A DNA stretch of 64,000 bases from contig NZ_CP101827.1 of assembly GCF_024498295.1 (NCBI RefSeq), forward strand, positions 1,244,001 to 1,308,000, read 5' to 3'. The notes beneath the pieces are model-generated. The model had not been told where the DNA came from. It saw only the letters and a list, made by a program, of their open reading frames with translations, and made no database searches. A program made the position numbers and the translations under genes. Shown one piece after another: positions 44,298-53,721 of this stretch; the stretch's first letter is position 1; each line of letters starts with the position of its first letter. This DNA is from Thermocaproicibacter melissae (GTDB lineage: Bacteria; Bacillota; Clostridia; Oscillospirales; Acutalibacteraceae).

Positions 44298-47200
44298 TTA
44301 TATTTTTGCGAGCTTCTCGAGGTGCTCATAATTTTCCTTCGCATACTGCTCCGCTTTTGCGAAGAGTTCTTCAGCACGCTCCGGGAATGTGCGGGTCAGA
44401 GAATTGTAACGGACTTCGCCCATGATGAAGTCACGGTAGGACTCCGTCGGAGCCTTGCTGTCGAGCTGAAGCGGGTTCTTGCCCTCAGCAGCACGGCGAG
44501 GATCGTAACGGTAATTCACCCAGTAACCTGCTGCAACAGCCTTCTTCTCTTCGAGCTGGGAAATACCCATGCCGCCCTTGATGCCCTGGTTAATGCAAGG
44601 AGCATAAGCGACGATGATGGAAGGTCCGTTGTAGCTTTCGGCTTCCTGAATTGCCTTGATGGTCTGGTTATAGTCAGCGCCCATAGCAACATGTGCAACA
44701 TAGACGTAGCCGTAGGTCATGAACATGCCGGCCAAGTCTTTCTTCTTGGTTGCCTTACCGGTTGCCGCAAACTGTGCCACGGAGCCGATCGGGGTAGCCT
44801 TGGAAGCCTGGCCACCGGTGTTGGAATATACCTCGGTGTCGAAGACGAGAACGTTGACGTTTTCGCCGGAAGCGAGGACATGGTCGAGGCCGCCGAAGCC
44901 GATATCATAAGCCCAACCATCGCCGCCGAAGATCCAGATGGATTTCTTTGCGAGGTAATCCTTATCTGCAAGAGTCTTCTTTGCAAGCTCTGCAATTTCG
45001 CCGGAGCCGTTTGCTACCTTCTCGAGTTCAGCAATCAGCTTGTCGGTAGGCTCGCGGTTTTCAACGCTGCTGTCGAAGGTTGCGAAGTATTCCTTGCAAG
45101 CTGCCTTCAGAGCCTCATCTGCCTCAGAGGAAGCTTCAATTGCCCTGACATAGTCGGCAAGGCGAGCACGGATTGCATCGTTGGCCAGAGCCATACCGTA
45201 ACCGAACTCGGCGTTGTCTTCAAACAGGGAGTTGTTCCATGCCGGGCCGTGACCCTTAGAGTTGCGGGTGTACGGAGTTGCCGGTGCGGAACCGCCCCAA
45301 ATGGAGGAGCATCCCGTTGCGTTGGCGATATACATTCTGTCGCCGAAGAGCTGTGTAACGAGCTTCGCGTAAGGAGTCTCGCCGCAGCCTGCGCAAGCTC
45401 CGGAGAACTCAAGCAGAGGCTTACGGAACTGGCTGCCCTTAACAGAAGTCGGCTTAAATTTCGCAGTAACTTCCGGTTTCTCAGACAGCGTAATGCCGTA
45501 ATCGAAGCCTTTCTGGCTCTCCATCTGTGTAGCCATTGGCTTCATAACGAGAGCCTTTGCACCCTTCATGCCCGGGCAGACGGTTGCGCAAGAACCGCAG
45601 CCGGTGCAGTCCATGGTGGAAATGGTAACAGCGAACTTCAGTCCAGGCATCAGTGTCATGTCTTTCATCTTCATGCCGGCAGGAGCCTTAGCCGCCTCTT
45701 CTGCATTCATAACAGCCGGACGGATAACAGCGTGCGGGCAGACATAAGAGCACTGGTTGCACTGGATGCAGTTTTCCGGAATCCATTCCGGAACATCAAT
45801 TGCAATGCCGCGCTTCTCATAAGCAGCAGAACCGGACGGAACCGTACCGTCTGCCATCTTGAGAACAGCGGATACCGGCAGCTGGTCGCCTTGGTGATGG
45901 TTTGCCGGAATCATAACATTGTTGACGTACTCGGTCAGATCCGGATCGCCGCAATCGACCGTCGTCTTCTTCTCTTCTTCAACAGCATTTTTCCAGGACT
46001 CCGGAACATTGACCTTGACGAACTCGTTAGCACCGCGCTCAATGGCTTCGTGGTTCATCTGAACAATCTTCTCGCCCTTTTTGCTGTAGGACTTCGTAGC
46101 AGCATCCTTCATATATTTGATTGCCTCATCCTTCGGGATGATGTTGGCAATGGTGAAGAACGCAGCCTGCAGAATGGTGTTAATGCGGCCGCCGAGGCCG
46201 ATCTCTTTGCCGAGCTTTACGCCGTTGATGGTGTAGAAGTTGATATTGTTCTCAGCAATATACTTCTTCATCTTTGCGGGCAGGTGCTCGTCCAGCTCCT
46301 TTTCGTCCCATTCGCAGTTGAGCAGGAAACTTCCGCCGGGCTTCAGGTCCTGAACCATGTCGTATTCATAGACATAGGAGGGCTTGTGGCAGGCTACGAA
46401 GTCAGCCTTTGTGACGTAATATGTGGACTTAATCGGTTTTTTGCCGAAACGCAGGTGGGAAATCGTCAGGCCTCCGGACTTCTTGGAGTCGTAGGCGAAA
46501 TAGCCCTGCGCATACATATCGGTGTGGTCGCCGATAATCTTAATGGAGTTCTTGTTCGCACCGACAGTACCGTCTGAGCCAATGCCCCAGAATTTGCAGG
46601 AATGTGTTCCGGGAGCGGTTGTGTCCGGATTTTCCTTAACTTCGAGGGACAGGTTGGTCACGTCATCGGTGATGCCGATGGTGAAGCGCTTCTTCGGTGT
46701 AGCGGATTCCATGTTGCGGTACACAGCGATGATCTGGCCCGGGTTGGTGTCTTTGGAGCCGAGACCATAGCGGCCAGTGTAAACCGGAACAGAAGCGAAC
46801 TCAGAATCTTTCAGAGCAGCGACGACGTCGAGGTAAAGCGGTTCGCCGAGGGAGCCGCGTTCCTTTGTACGGTCAAGAACGCTGATCTTCTTTACGGTCT
46901 TCGGAAGAACATCCGTCAGGTATTTTGCAACGAACGGACGATACAGGTGAACCTTCACGAGGCCGACCTTTTCGCCCTTCGCGGTCAGGTAGTCAACAAC
47001 TTCTTCTGCGCATTCGCAGACGGAGCCCATAGCAATGATGACTTCTTCCGCATCCGGTGCGCCGTAGTAGTTGAACGGCTTGTAGTCGGTGCCGATCTTC
47101 GCGTTGACTTTGTTCATGTAGTCAACAACGATTTCCGGGAACTCATTGTAATGCGTGTTGCTTGCTTCGCTTACCTGGAAGAACAGGTCATCGTTCTCAG

Positions 47201-47858
47201 AAGTACCTCTGGTTACCGGGTGCTCCGGGTTCATAGCTCTGCGGCGGAAGTCGTCGACAGCCTTCCAGTCGAGCATATCGGCAAGGTCCTTGTCGTCCCA
47301 AATGTGGATCTTCTGAATCTCGTGAGAGGTGCGGAAGCCGTCAAAGAAGTGCATAACCGGCATTCTGCCCTTAATAGCAGAGAGGTGAGCAACTGCGCCG
47401 AGGTCCATGCATTCCTGCGGGCTGTTCGAGCAGATCATTGCCCAACCGGTCTGACGGCATGCATAAACGTCGGAGTGATCGCCGAAAATGCAGAGTGCCT
47501 GTGTGGAAAGAGCACGGGCAGAAACGTGCATGACTGCGGGCAGGAATTCGCCGGCAATCTTGTACATATTCGGGATCATCAGGAGCAGGCCCTGAGAAGC
47601 GGTGAAGGTGGTGGTGAGAGCACCGGCTGCGAGGGAGCCGTGAACAGCACCTGCAGCGCCGCCTTCCGACTGCATCTCGGTAATCCTCACCGGGCGGCCA
47701 AACAGGTTCTTGCGGTTGGCAGCAGCCATTTTGTCGGTTTCATCCGCCATGACGGATGAAGGCGTGATGGGGTAGATGGCGGCGACATCGGTAAACGCAT
47801 ACGCAACGTATGCGGCGGCGTTGTTACCATCCATGGTTTTCATTTTCCGTGAATCCAT
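44298..47858 (-). CDS. nifJ: Pyruvate:ferredoxin (flavodoxin) oxidoreductase
   Basis: It oxidises pyruvate to acetyl-CoA and CO2 and reduces ferredoxin; a central enzyme of clostridial fermentation. The 1186-residue single chain contains, in order, the pyruvate-binding domain (YPITPSS), the gamma/EKR region, two 4Fe-4S clusters (CIQCNQCSYVCP and CTGCGSCATVCP), an additional cluster Cys group (CAGCGETPYAKL) and the thiamine-pyrophosphate motif GDGWAYDIGFGGLDHV. AAGGAGG lies 10 nt before the ATG. It is monocistronic. Confidence 0.98.
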   Translation of the reverse strand: MDSRKMKTMDGNNAAAYVAYAFTDVAAIYPITPSSVMADETDKMAAANRKNLFGRPVRITEMQSEGGAAGAVHGSLAAGALTTTFTASQGLLLMIPNMYKIAGEFLPAVMHVSARALSTQALCIFGDHSDVYACRQTGWAMICSNSPQECMDLGAVAHLSAIKGRMPVMHFFDGFRTSHEIQKIHIWDDKDLADMLDWKAVDDFRRRAMNPEHPVTRGTSENDDLFFQVSEASNTHYNEFPEIVVDYMNKVNAKIGTDYKPFNYYGAPDAEEVIIAMGSVCECAEEVVDYLTAKGEKVGLVKVHLYRPFVAKYLTDVLPKTVKKISVLDRTKERGSLGEPLYLDVVAALKDSEFASVPVYTGRYGLGSKDTNPGQIIAVYRNMESATPKKRFTIGITDDVTNLSLEVKENPDTTAPGTHSCKFWGIGSDGTVGANKNSIKIIGDHTDMYAQGYFAYDSKKSGGLTISHLRFGKKPIKSTYYVTKADFVACHKPSYVYEYDMVQDLKPGGSFLLNCEWDEKELDEHLPAKMKKYIAENNINFYTINGVKLGKEIGLGGRINTILQAAFFTIANIIPKDEAIKYMKDAATKSYSKKGEKIVQMNHEAIERGANEFVKVNVPESWKNAVEEEKKTTVDCGDPDLTEYVNNVMIPANHHQGDQLPVSAVLKMADGTVPSGSAAYEKRGIAIDVPEWIPENCIQCNQCSYVCPHAVIRPAVMNAEEAAKAPAGMKMKDMTLMPGLKFAVTISTMDCTGCGSCATVCPGMKGAKALVMKPMATQMESQKGFDYGITLSEKPEVTAKFKPTSVKGSQFRKPLLEFSGACAGCGETPYAKLVTQLFGDRMYIANATGCSSIWGGSAPATPYTRNSKGHGPAWNNSLFEDNAEFGYGMALANDAIRARLADYVRAIEASSEADEALKAACKEYFATFDSSVENREPTDKLIAELEKVANGSGEIAELAKKTLADKDYLAKKSIWIFGGDGWAYDIGFGGLDHVLASGENVNVLVFDTEVYSNTGGQASKATPIGSVAQFAATGKATKKKDLAGMFMTYGYVYVAHVAMGADYNQTIKAIQEAESYNGPSIIVAYAPCINQGIKGGMGISQLEEKKAVAAGYWVNYRYDPRRAAEGKNPLQLDSKAPTESYRDFIMGEVRYNSLTRTFPERAEELFAKAEQYAKENYEHLEKLAKI

Positions 47859-47898
47859 TAAACTATTTCCTCCTTATCGGGATGATTAAGCATGGGAG

Positions 47899-47912
47899 GC
47901 GCGATAACGCGC
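47899..47912. promoter_or_regulatory. Perfect palindrome in the nifJ leader
   Basis: GCGCG-ATAA-CGCGC lies about 10-20 nt after the -10 box and before the ribosome-binding site. It could be an operator or a small mRNA hairpin. It does not match the Rex consensus. Confidence 0.45.
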
Positions 47913-47920
47913 ACACTTAG

Positions 47921-47949
47921 ATATTATCATTTTTTGTGAACCATGTAAA
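47921..47949 (-). promoter_or_regulatory. Promoter of nifJ
   Basis: TTTACA, 17 bp, then TAATAT on the minus strand, about 60 bp before the ATG. Confidence 0.65.
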
Positions 47950-48097
47950 GGTAAAACCATGAAATTCTGCGGAGTAAAAGCGGTTAAAAAGTGAGACAGA
48001 AAGTGCTTGGCATTGATTTTTCCAAATTTAGCCTAATTCTTTCGTCTGGGCTGGTTCCCACCTTCGTTTTCCCCAAATTTCCCCGGAAATGTAGCAT

Positions 48098-48126
48098 TTG
48101 ACAGGACGCTTCAGAAATCATACAAT
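48098..48126 (+). promoter_or_regulatory. Promoter of the CorC/HlyC-family gene
   Basis: TTGACA, 17 bp, then TACAAT. The remaining ~120 nt of leader are A/T-rich without a recognisable element. Between the two divergent promoters (47950-48097) I see nothing else. Confidence 0.8.
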
Positions 48127-48251
48127 TAATTTAATATATTATTTTATTACGTATCGAAATATGAATACGGAATAAAACTAGGACGTGAAAAATCCGCTGC
48201 GTTCGCACACGACAAGCGTGAATATTATTTTAATCCGAAAGGGGAAAACAT

Positions 48252-49646
48252 ATGCCTCCCGAACCTGGTGGGCAACTTCGGCCGATTCTTCTCGCCACTC
48301 AACAGACAGAAACCGGAACTTGGGGTTCCGTATTTCTGTTGATACTGTTGATTCTCATCAACGCCTTCTTTGCAGCCTGCGAAATCGCAGTCATCACGCT
48401 CAACGATGCAAAGGTTGAAAAGATGGCCGAAAGCGGAGACAAAAACGCGCGCAAGCTGTTGAAGCTCACCTCAAACTCAAGCCGCTTCTTTTCTACCATT
48501 CAAATTGGTGTGACGCTGGCCGGCTTTCTTTCTTCTGCAGCAGCGGCACAAAGCTTTTCCGACATGCTTGCCGGAGCACTGAGCTTTCTTCCGCTTCCGC
48601 AGCAGACAATTGACGGAATTTCAACCTTCCTCATCACGCTGATTCTCTCGTATTTCTCTCTGGTCTTCGGCGAACTTGTTCCGAAGAAAATCGCCATGAA
48701 GCGTGCTGAGGCACTTTCCTTCCGGTTCGCCGGTGTACTTACCGGTATCGCGGCGGTCTTTCGCCCGATTGTTTCGCTTCTCACGGCTTCCACAAACGCC
48801 GTCGTGAAGCTGCTGGGCATTGACCCGCGCGACACGGAGCAGACCATCACCGAAGAAGAAATCCTCATGATGGTTGACGCGGGCGAGGAAAAGGGCGTTC
48901 TCGACGAAGATGCGAAAGACATGATTTCCAACATCTTCGATTTCAGCGACAGCACGGTCAATGAAATCATGACCCACCGCACAGAGGTCGACGCAGTGGA
49001 GGACACCGCTACCATTCAGGACGCTGTGGAGCTTTCCATTAAGACCGGCCACTCACGCATTCCGGTCTATCACGATGACCTTGACACCATTCTCGGAATT
49101 ATCTATGTGAAAGACCTACTGAAGTTCGTCGGAACCGACATCGACCCCAATGAAAAACTGACGGACCTGATGCGCCCGGCCTACTTTGTGCCGGAAAGCA
49201 AATTCTGCGCCGACCTGTTTTCGGAAATGACGGCGCGCAGGCTTCAGATTGCCGTTGTCGTCGACGAATACGGCGGCACCGAAGGCATCGTAACCATGGA
49301 AGACCTGCTGGAATCCATTGTCGGAAATATGGAGGACGAATACGACACCGAAGAGGATGAAATCTACCGCGAAGGCGACAACCGCTATCGTGTGGACGGC
49401 ACCTCATCGGTGGAAGAAATCTCCGACCTTACGGGCGTGGAGCTGCCGGAGGGCGATTATGAGACCATTGCAGGTCTGATGATGGAACAGCTCGGGCGGA
49501 TTCCGAAGCCGAACGAGCATCCGCACATCACCATCAAAAACCTCACCCTGACCGTCGCAGAAATGGAAGACCGCAGAATTGCCAAGATTATCATCGAGAA
49601 AGAGCCGCTGCCGGAAACGCCGCAGGCTTCCGAAAAGGATGAATAG
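48252..49646 (+). CDS. CNNM/CorC (HlyC)-family membrane protein
   Basis: A 464-residue membrane protein. An N-terminal DUF21/CNNM domain with about four helices is followed by a pair of CBS domains (about 215-335; IMTHRTEVDAVE ... HSRIPVYHDDLDTILGIIYV) and a CorC_HlyC C-terminal domain (DEIYREGDNRYRVDGTSSVE). The family is linked to Mg2+ or Co2+ homeostasis rather than to hemolysis. The ATG is preceded by AAAGGGG. Confidence 0.92.
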   Translation: MPPEPGGQLRPILLATQQTETGTWGSVFLLILLILINAFFAACEIAVITLNDAKVEKMAESGDKNARKLLKLTSNSSRFFSTIQIGVTLAGFLSSAAAAQSFSDMLAGALSFLPLPQQTIDGISTFLITLILSYFSLVFGELVPKKIAMKRAEALSFRFAGVLTGIAAVFRPIVSLLTASTNAVVKLLGIDPRDTEQTITEEEILMMVDAGEEKGVLDEDAKDMISNIFDFSDSTVNEIMTHRTEVDAVEDTATIQDAVELSIKTGHSRIPVYHDDLDTILGIIYVKDLLKFVGTDIDPNEKLTDLMRPAYFVPESKFCADLFSEMTARRLQIAVVVDEYGGTEGIVTMEDLLESIVGNMEDEYDTEEDEIYREGDNRYRVDGTSSVEEISDLTGVELPEGDYETIAGLMMEQLGRIPKPNEHPHITIKNLTLTVAEMEDRRIAKIIIEKEPLPETPQASEKDE

Positions 49647-49688
49647 TGGTTGTTTTTCGGTACACGCTTTGCTAAAATAAATACTTGT

Positions 49689-49724
49689 GAAGGGAGCGGA
49701 AACCTTCCGCTCCCTTCTTTTATA
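49689..49724 (+). terminator. Terminator of the CorC-family gene
   Basis: An 11- to 12-bp stem, GAAGGGAGCGGA and complement, followed by TTTTAT. Confidence 0.86.
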
Positions 49725-49796
49725 GGCAAGCTCGAAAAATGAGCCGGCCTATGGTCAGTCGCAACATCCTGACCTAAAACAAAACTACGGAGGAAT
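49722..49796 (+). promoter_or_regulatory. Possible preQ1 riboswitch upstream of queT
   Basis: The leader holds an ATAGG-GCTC / GAGC-CCTAT hairpin. A second stem (GGTCAG / CTGACC) follows, with a C/A-rich loop. Then comes an A-rich tail TAAAACAAAACTA running directly into the GGAGG site, as in preQ1-I riboswitches. The gene served is a queuosine-precursor transporter, a known preQ1 target. The pseudoknot pairing could not be confirmed by hand. Confidence 0.45.
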
Positions 49797-49802
49797 CTGA
49801 AT

Positions 49803-50351
49803 ATGGATCAACAGTCAAAACGCACCCTACATATCGCACAGGGTGCCGTAATTGCGGCGGCTTACACGGTACTTACCTGGCTTGCTGCCCTTCTCGATCT
49901 GGCATACGGACCGGTTCAGTTCCGCTTTTCGGAAGCGCTCACCATTCTTCCGATTTTCACAACTGCCGCTGTGCCCGGCCTTACGATTGGGTGCCTGCTC
50001 TCAAACATTCTGAGCGGCTACGGAATTTACGACTTGATTTTCGGCACGCTTGCGACCCTGCTCGCGACTTTGGTGACGCGGCTTGTGCGCAACGTGAAAA
50101 TACGGGGTGTTCCGGTGCTTGCGCCGCTCCCCCCCATTCTTTTCAACGCTTTCATCGTCGGTCTTGAGATTACCATTCTCAACGGCGCCAAGATCAGCCC
50201 GGAATGCTTTACAAATTTTAACTGGGTTCTGTACTGGACAAACGCAGGTTCCGTCGGTCTCGGCGAACTTGTCATCTGCTATGGGCTCGGTCTGCCGCTG
50301 GCGGTTCTGATCGAACGAAATCAAAAGCTGAAACGCATCATTGCAGAATAA
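49803..50351 (+). CDS. queT: QueT-family queuosine precursor transporter
   Basis: A 182-residue membrane protein, the substrate-binding S component of an ECF-type uptake system for queuosine precursors. It has about five helices and the family sequence GPVQFRFSEALTILPIF. No ECF ATPase genes are near, as is usual for S components. CGGAGGA precedes the ATG. Confidence 0.93.
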   Translation: MDQQSKRTLHIAQGAVIAAAYTVLTWLAALLDLAYGPVQFRFSEALTILPIFTTAAVPGLTIGCLLSNILSGYGIYDLIFGTLATLLATLVTRLVRNVKIRGVPVLAPLPPILFNAFIVGLEITILNGAKISPECFTNFNWVLYWTNAGSVGLGELVICYGLGLPLAVLIERNQKLKRIIAE

Positions 50352-50402
50352 TCCCGAAACCGGGCTGGTTCTCTTTGATGTTGCACAGCGCCGGTTTTCC
50401 GG

Positions 50403-50434
50403 AGGAGCTTCCCAAAAAGGGAAGCTCCTTTTTT
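50403..50434 (+). terminator. Terminator of queT
   Basis: An 11-bp stem AGGAGCTTCCC / GGGAAGCTCCT with an AAAAA loop, followed by six T. Confidence 0.9.
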
Positions 50435-50530
50435 GTGCTTTTCTTTCTGCGGCAAAATCATTTTTCGGCATAAATGCGGCCATGTTTGGCAGAATAGTTT
50501 TGATATTACACAGAAAGGAAGGGTTGTTTT

Positions 50531-50974
50531 TTGACCGTTACAAAAAAGGAATACCAAACAATGGCCAAAAAGGCCTCCCCGCCGTCAACATACGTGAAAG
50601 ATTCGCTTCTGGCATTTCTGTTCGGGGGAGCCATCTGCACGCTCGGTCAGTGTCTTCTGGAGCTTTACATGGCGCTCGATCTGGACAAGGAAACCGCCAG
50701 CGCATTCGTTTCCATCACGCTGATTGGACTGAGCGCCCTGTTGACCGCTCTGCGCATCTACGACAACATCGCGAAATATGGAGGCGCGGGCACCCTTGTG
50801 CCGATTACGGGCTTTGCCAACTCCATTGTTTCCCCTGCCATGGAGTTCAAAAGTGAAGGGTTTGTGCTGGGCATCGGTGCAAAGATGTTCATGATTGCTG
50901 GACCCGTTCTTGTCTACGGCACTGCGACTGCTATCCTATACGGCTTAATCCTGTGGTTTTTCAATCTGTATTAA
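50531..50974 (+). CDS. spoVAC: Stage V sporulation protein AC
   Basis: Part of the SpoVA channel that moves dipicolinic acid into the forespore and out at germination. The 147-residue protein has four hydrophobic segments and the hallmark GTLVPITGFANSIVSPAMEF. The TTG start at 50531 (GGAAGGG 7 nt upstream) gives an N-terminus like other SpoVAC proteins (KKEYQTMAKKASP); an internal ATG at 50561 is the alternative. spoVAD follows after 15 nt. Confidence 0.94.
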   Translation: MTVTKKEYQTMAKKASPPSTYVKDSLLAFLFGGAICTLGQCLLELYMALDLDKETASAFVSITLIGLSALLTALRIYDNIAKYGGAGTLVPITGFANSIVSPAMEFKSEGFVLGIGAKMFMIAGPVLVYGTATAILYGLILWFFNLY

Positions 50975-50989
50975 CGAAGGAGGAAAGGC

Positions 50990-52009
50990 ATGCCCAAACG
51001 AATCGGAAAATATACCATTCAGCTTGAGACGAACCCTGCCATCCTCAGTTATGCGGCAGTTGTCGGCAAAAAAGAAGGCGAAGGGCCATACGGTCAATAC
51101 TTCGACCAATGCCACACCGACACCACGCTCGGAGAAGCCAGTTGGGAGAAAGCGGAAAGCCGCCTGCAGAACGAAGCGGTTCATCTAGCACTGAATAAGG
51201 CGAGCCTGAAAAACAGCGACATCGACTGCATCTTTGCCGGAGACTTGTTGAACCAGTGTATCTCCTCCACCTTCGGCCTGCGCAGTCTAAACATTCCATT
51301 TCTCGGTCAATACGGCGCCTGCTCCACCATGGCACAGACACTTGCAATCGCCTCGCTTTTCGTAGAATCCGGTGCAGCCAACCGCGCCGCGGCGGTTACC
51401 TCCTCCCACTTCTGTTCCGCGGAGCGGCAGTTCCGCTTTCCGCTTGAATACGGCGGGCAGCGCACTCCGACCGCACAGTGGACAGCTACGGCAGCCGGCG
51501 CGGTCATTCTCGGCTCGAGGAATCTCTACCCCGGTCAGCCAATCGGCCTGCAGGCAATCACCTTCGGGCGCATCGTGGACTACGACATCAAAGACATGAC
51601 CAACATGGGCGCGGCCATGGCACCGGCTGCGGCAAGCACCCTGCTGGATTATTTCAATGACACCGGCACGAACCCGCAGGACTATGATTTGATTCTGACC
51701 GGCGACCTCGGTCTTGTGGGAAGCAAGCTGCTTGACGACCTGATGGAGCGTGAGGGCAAGGATATCCGCCCGCTGCACAACGACTGCGGTCTGATGATTT
51801 ACGACCGCGAAAAGCAGGACGTTCACGCGGGCGGTTCCGGCTGCGGCTGCAGCGCCGCAATCCTATGCGCGCCAATCTTCCAGCAGATGAGCGTCGGCCA
51901 GCTGCACAAGGTTCTCTTTGTCGGCACCGGCGCCCTGATGTCCCCCACTTCCTCGCAGCAGGGAGAAAGCATCCCAGGCGTTGCCCATCTTGTCTATCTG
52001 CAAGCCTAA
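50990..52009 (+). CDS. spoVAD: Stage V sporulation protein AD
   Basis: A thiolase-like protein of 339 residues at the forespore inner membrane that binds dipicolinic acid. It shows the family motifs CSTMAQTLAIASLFVESGAA and GSGCGCSAA. GAAGGAGG precedes the ATG. The usual spoVAE gene does not follow; a terminator and a convergent mutase gene do. Confidence 0.96.
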   Translation: MPKRIGKYTIQLETNPAILSYAAVVGKKEGEGPYGQYFDQCHTDTTLGEASWEKAESRLQNEAVHLALNKASLKNSDIDCIFAGDLLNQCISSTFGLRSLNIPFLGQYGACSTMAQTLAIASLFVESGAANRAAAVTSSHFCSAERQFRFPLEYGGQRTPTAQWTATAAGAVILGSRNLYPGQPIGLQAITFGRIVDYDIKDMTNMGAAMAPAAASTLLDYFNDTGTNPQDYDLILTGDLGLVGSKLLDDLMEREGKDIRPLHNDCGLMIYDREKQDVHAGGSGCGCSAAILCAPIFQQMSVGQLHKVLFVGTGALMSPTSSQQGESIPGVAHLVYLQA

Positions 52010-52021
52010 GGCTAAACCTTC

Positions 52022-52060
52022 AAGCAAAAAGGCCTTCCCCGTCTTGGGGAAGGCCTTAAA
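52022..52060. terminator. Terminator between spoVAD and the phosphohexomutase gene
   Basis: A 12-bp stem, AAGGCCTTCCCC / GGGGAAGGCCTT, between convergent genes. The T run is on the minus strand. Confidence 0.82.
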
Positions 52061-52076
52061 GGCTACCGTCAAAGGT

Positions 52077-53600
52077 TTAGAGGGCTTTTTCCAGCGGAGC
52101 TAGGTCGAGGCTATCGCTGCAGCCGTTCAGGAAACCGGAAAGCTCTTTCAGAATCGTTTTCACGCCGCCGACGGTATCACTTTCCACGTTCAGAGGCATG
52201 ATTGGGTCGTGGACACTCAGGCGGAGCAAGAACCATCCGTCGCCGTGTGCTTTGTCGAACGACACGCGGATCCCCTCGTAGTTGTCCGGTGCGATTGTCC
52301 AGCCGTCCTGCGCCGCGGCATATTTCGTAAGCTCGGAAATGACCGCCTCGCCTGCCGCGCGGAAATCTTCTTTCTTGATTGGGAAGCGAAGCTCGATTGC
52401 TTCAACCGGCTCGCGAAGCGGAGCTAGCAAATCTTCGAGCGTCTTGCCCTGCGCGCGGAGCTGTGCGGCTTTGATGATGATTTTCGTTACGAGATAGGCG
52501 CCGTCATCGAGGAAATAGTTTTCTCTCATAGCGGCATGGCCGGAAGTTTCGATGGCAAGCGGGCACTCAACGCCCTCCGCATTGAGGCGGAGCGCTTCGT
52601 TGATGACGTTGCGGTAACCGCGCTTAAAACGGTGGTGCTTTCCGCCGAGCGTCTTTTCAATGTATTCCTTCAGTCCCGAGGAAGTGATGGAATCCGTTAC
52701 AATCGTTCCGCCCGGGCAGTTTTCGAGGGCGATGGCGGAGGCGATGGCAACGAGGCGGTTGCGGTTGATTTCTTCGCCCTTGGTGTCCACGGCGCCGCCG
52801 CGGTCCACGTCGGTATCGAAAATCACGCCGAGGTCGGCTTTTGCTTTGACCACAGCCTCGCAGACCGACTTCATTGCTGTCTCATTCTCCGGATTCGGAA
52901 TATGATTCGGGAAGCGGCCGTCCGGCTCCAAGAACTGGCTTCCGGAAATATCCGCGCCGAGCGGTGCGAGAACATCGTTGGCATAGAAGCCGCCAGCGCC
53001 GTTTCCGGCATCCACAACAATATGGAAGCCCTTGAGCGGATGGTCGTAGTCTTCTGCATTGACGCTCTTGCGAATCAAGTCGCGAAGGCGTGCGCAGTAT
53101 TGCTTCATGTAGTTGACCGGTTCCACGGTGCCTTTGCCCGCCGGCGGTTCGTCACCGTTCTGCGCGTGCAGCAGAATGGCCTCAATGTCTTTTCCGTCGA
53201 GGCCGCCCTCGCGGGTGAAGAATTTCAGGCCGTTTCTGTTCCACGGGTGATGGCTTGCGGTGAGCTGCACCGTCCCATCGCATTCCATGTCCTGTGTAAT
53301 CATGAACATGGCAGGCGTTGAGGAAAGGCCGCAATCCAGAACATGCACGCCGCATGAAGTCAGCGCATTCACGACATCGGCGCGCAGACGTTCTGCCGAA
53401 AGGCGCGGGTCATGTCCCACGGCTACCGTCAGATTGCAAACATCCTTCTTCTCATGGTCCGCCAGCCAAAGGGCAAACCCCTTCGTCATTTTCGTCACAG
53501 CTTCGTCCGTGAGATTTACGGTTTCCCCGGGCACGCCTTCACAGGCAACGCCGCGGATGTCCGTTCCGCTTTTATATTGCTGCCATTCTTTTGTAAGCAA
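52077..53600 (-). CDS. Phosphomannomutase/phosphoglucomutase family enzyme
   Basis: It interconverts hexose 1- and 6-phosphates for cell-surface and sugar metabolism. The 507-residue alpha-D-phosphohexomutase has the catalytic Ser in TASHHPWNRNG (about residue 115), the metal loop DTDVDRGG (about 263) and the sugar-binding ETSGHAAMRENYF. The start is taken as TTG at 53600, with GGAAGGGG 8 nt upstream. The ATG at 53651 lies almost on the transcription start of the visible promoter and has no site. Specificity is open. Confidence 0.9.
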   Translation of the reverse strand: MLTKEWQQYKSGTDIRGVACEGVPGETVNLTDEAVTKMTKGFALWLADHEKKDVCNLTVAVGHDPRLSAERLRADVVNALTSCGVHVLDCGLSSTPAMFMITQDMECDGTVQLTASHHPWNRNGLKFFTREGGLDGKDIEAILLHAQNGDEPPAGKGTVEPVNYMKQYCARLRDLIRKSVNAEDYDHPLKGFHIVVDAGNGAGGFYANDVLAPLGADISGSQFLEPDGRFPNHIPNPENETAMKSVCEAVVKAKADLGVIFDTDVDRGGAVDTKGEEINRNRLVAIASAIALENCPGGTIVTDSITSSGLKEYIEKTLGGKHHRFKRGYRNVINEALRLNAEGVECPLAIETSGHAAMRENYFLDDGAYLVTKIIIKAAQLRAQGKTLEDLLAPLREPVEAIELRFPIKKEDFRAAGEAVISELTKYAAAQDGWTIAPDNYEGIRVSFDKAHGDGWFLLRLSVHDPIMPLNVESDTVGGVKTILKELSGFLNGCSDSLDLAPLEKAL

Positions 53601-53666
53601 TTCCGTATCCCCTTCCACTTTTGGCGGCGTGATACCGCCGGATTTTCGCATTTTCGCTTTTTACTC

Positions 53667-53695
53667 ATTATACCTGATATCCGAAGGATTGAAAA
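53667..53695 (-). promoter_or_regulatory. Promoter of the phosphohexomutase gene
   Basis: TTTTCA, 17 bp, then TATAAT on the minus strand. Confidence 0.65.
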
Positions 53696-53721
53696 CTGTT
53701 TTTCCAAGGAGGTCAACTGTC

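Noticed and set aside
44322-46577. A 751-codon plus-strand frame opposite nifJ
   Set aside because: Long antisense frames are expected opposite GC-rich genes with strong codon bias; the product has a Leu/Cys-rich nonsense composition and no start signals.
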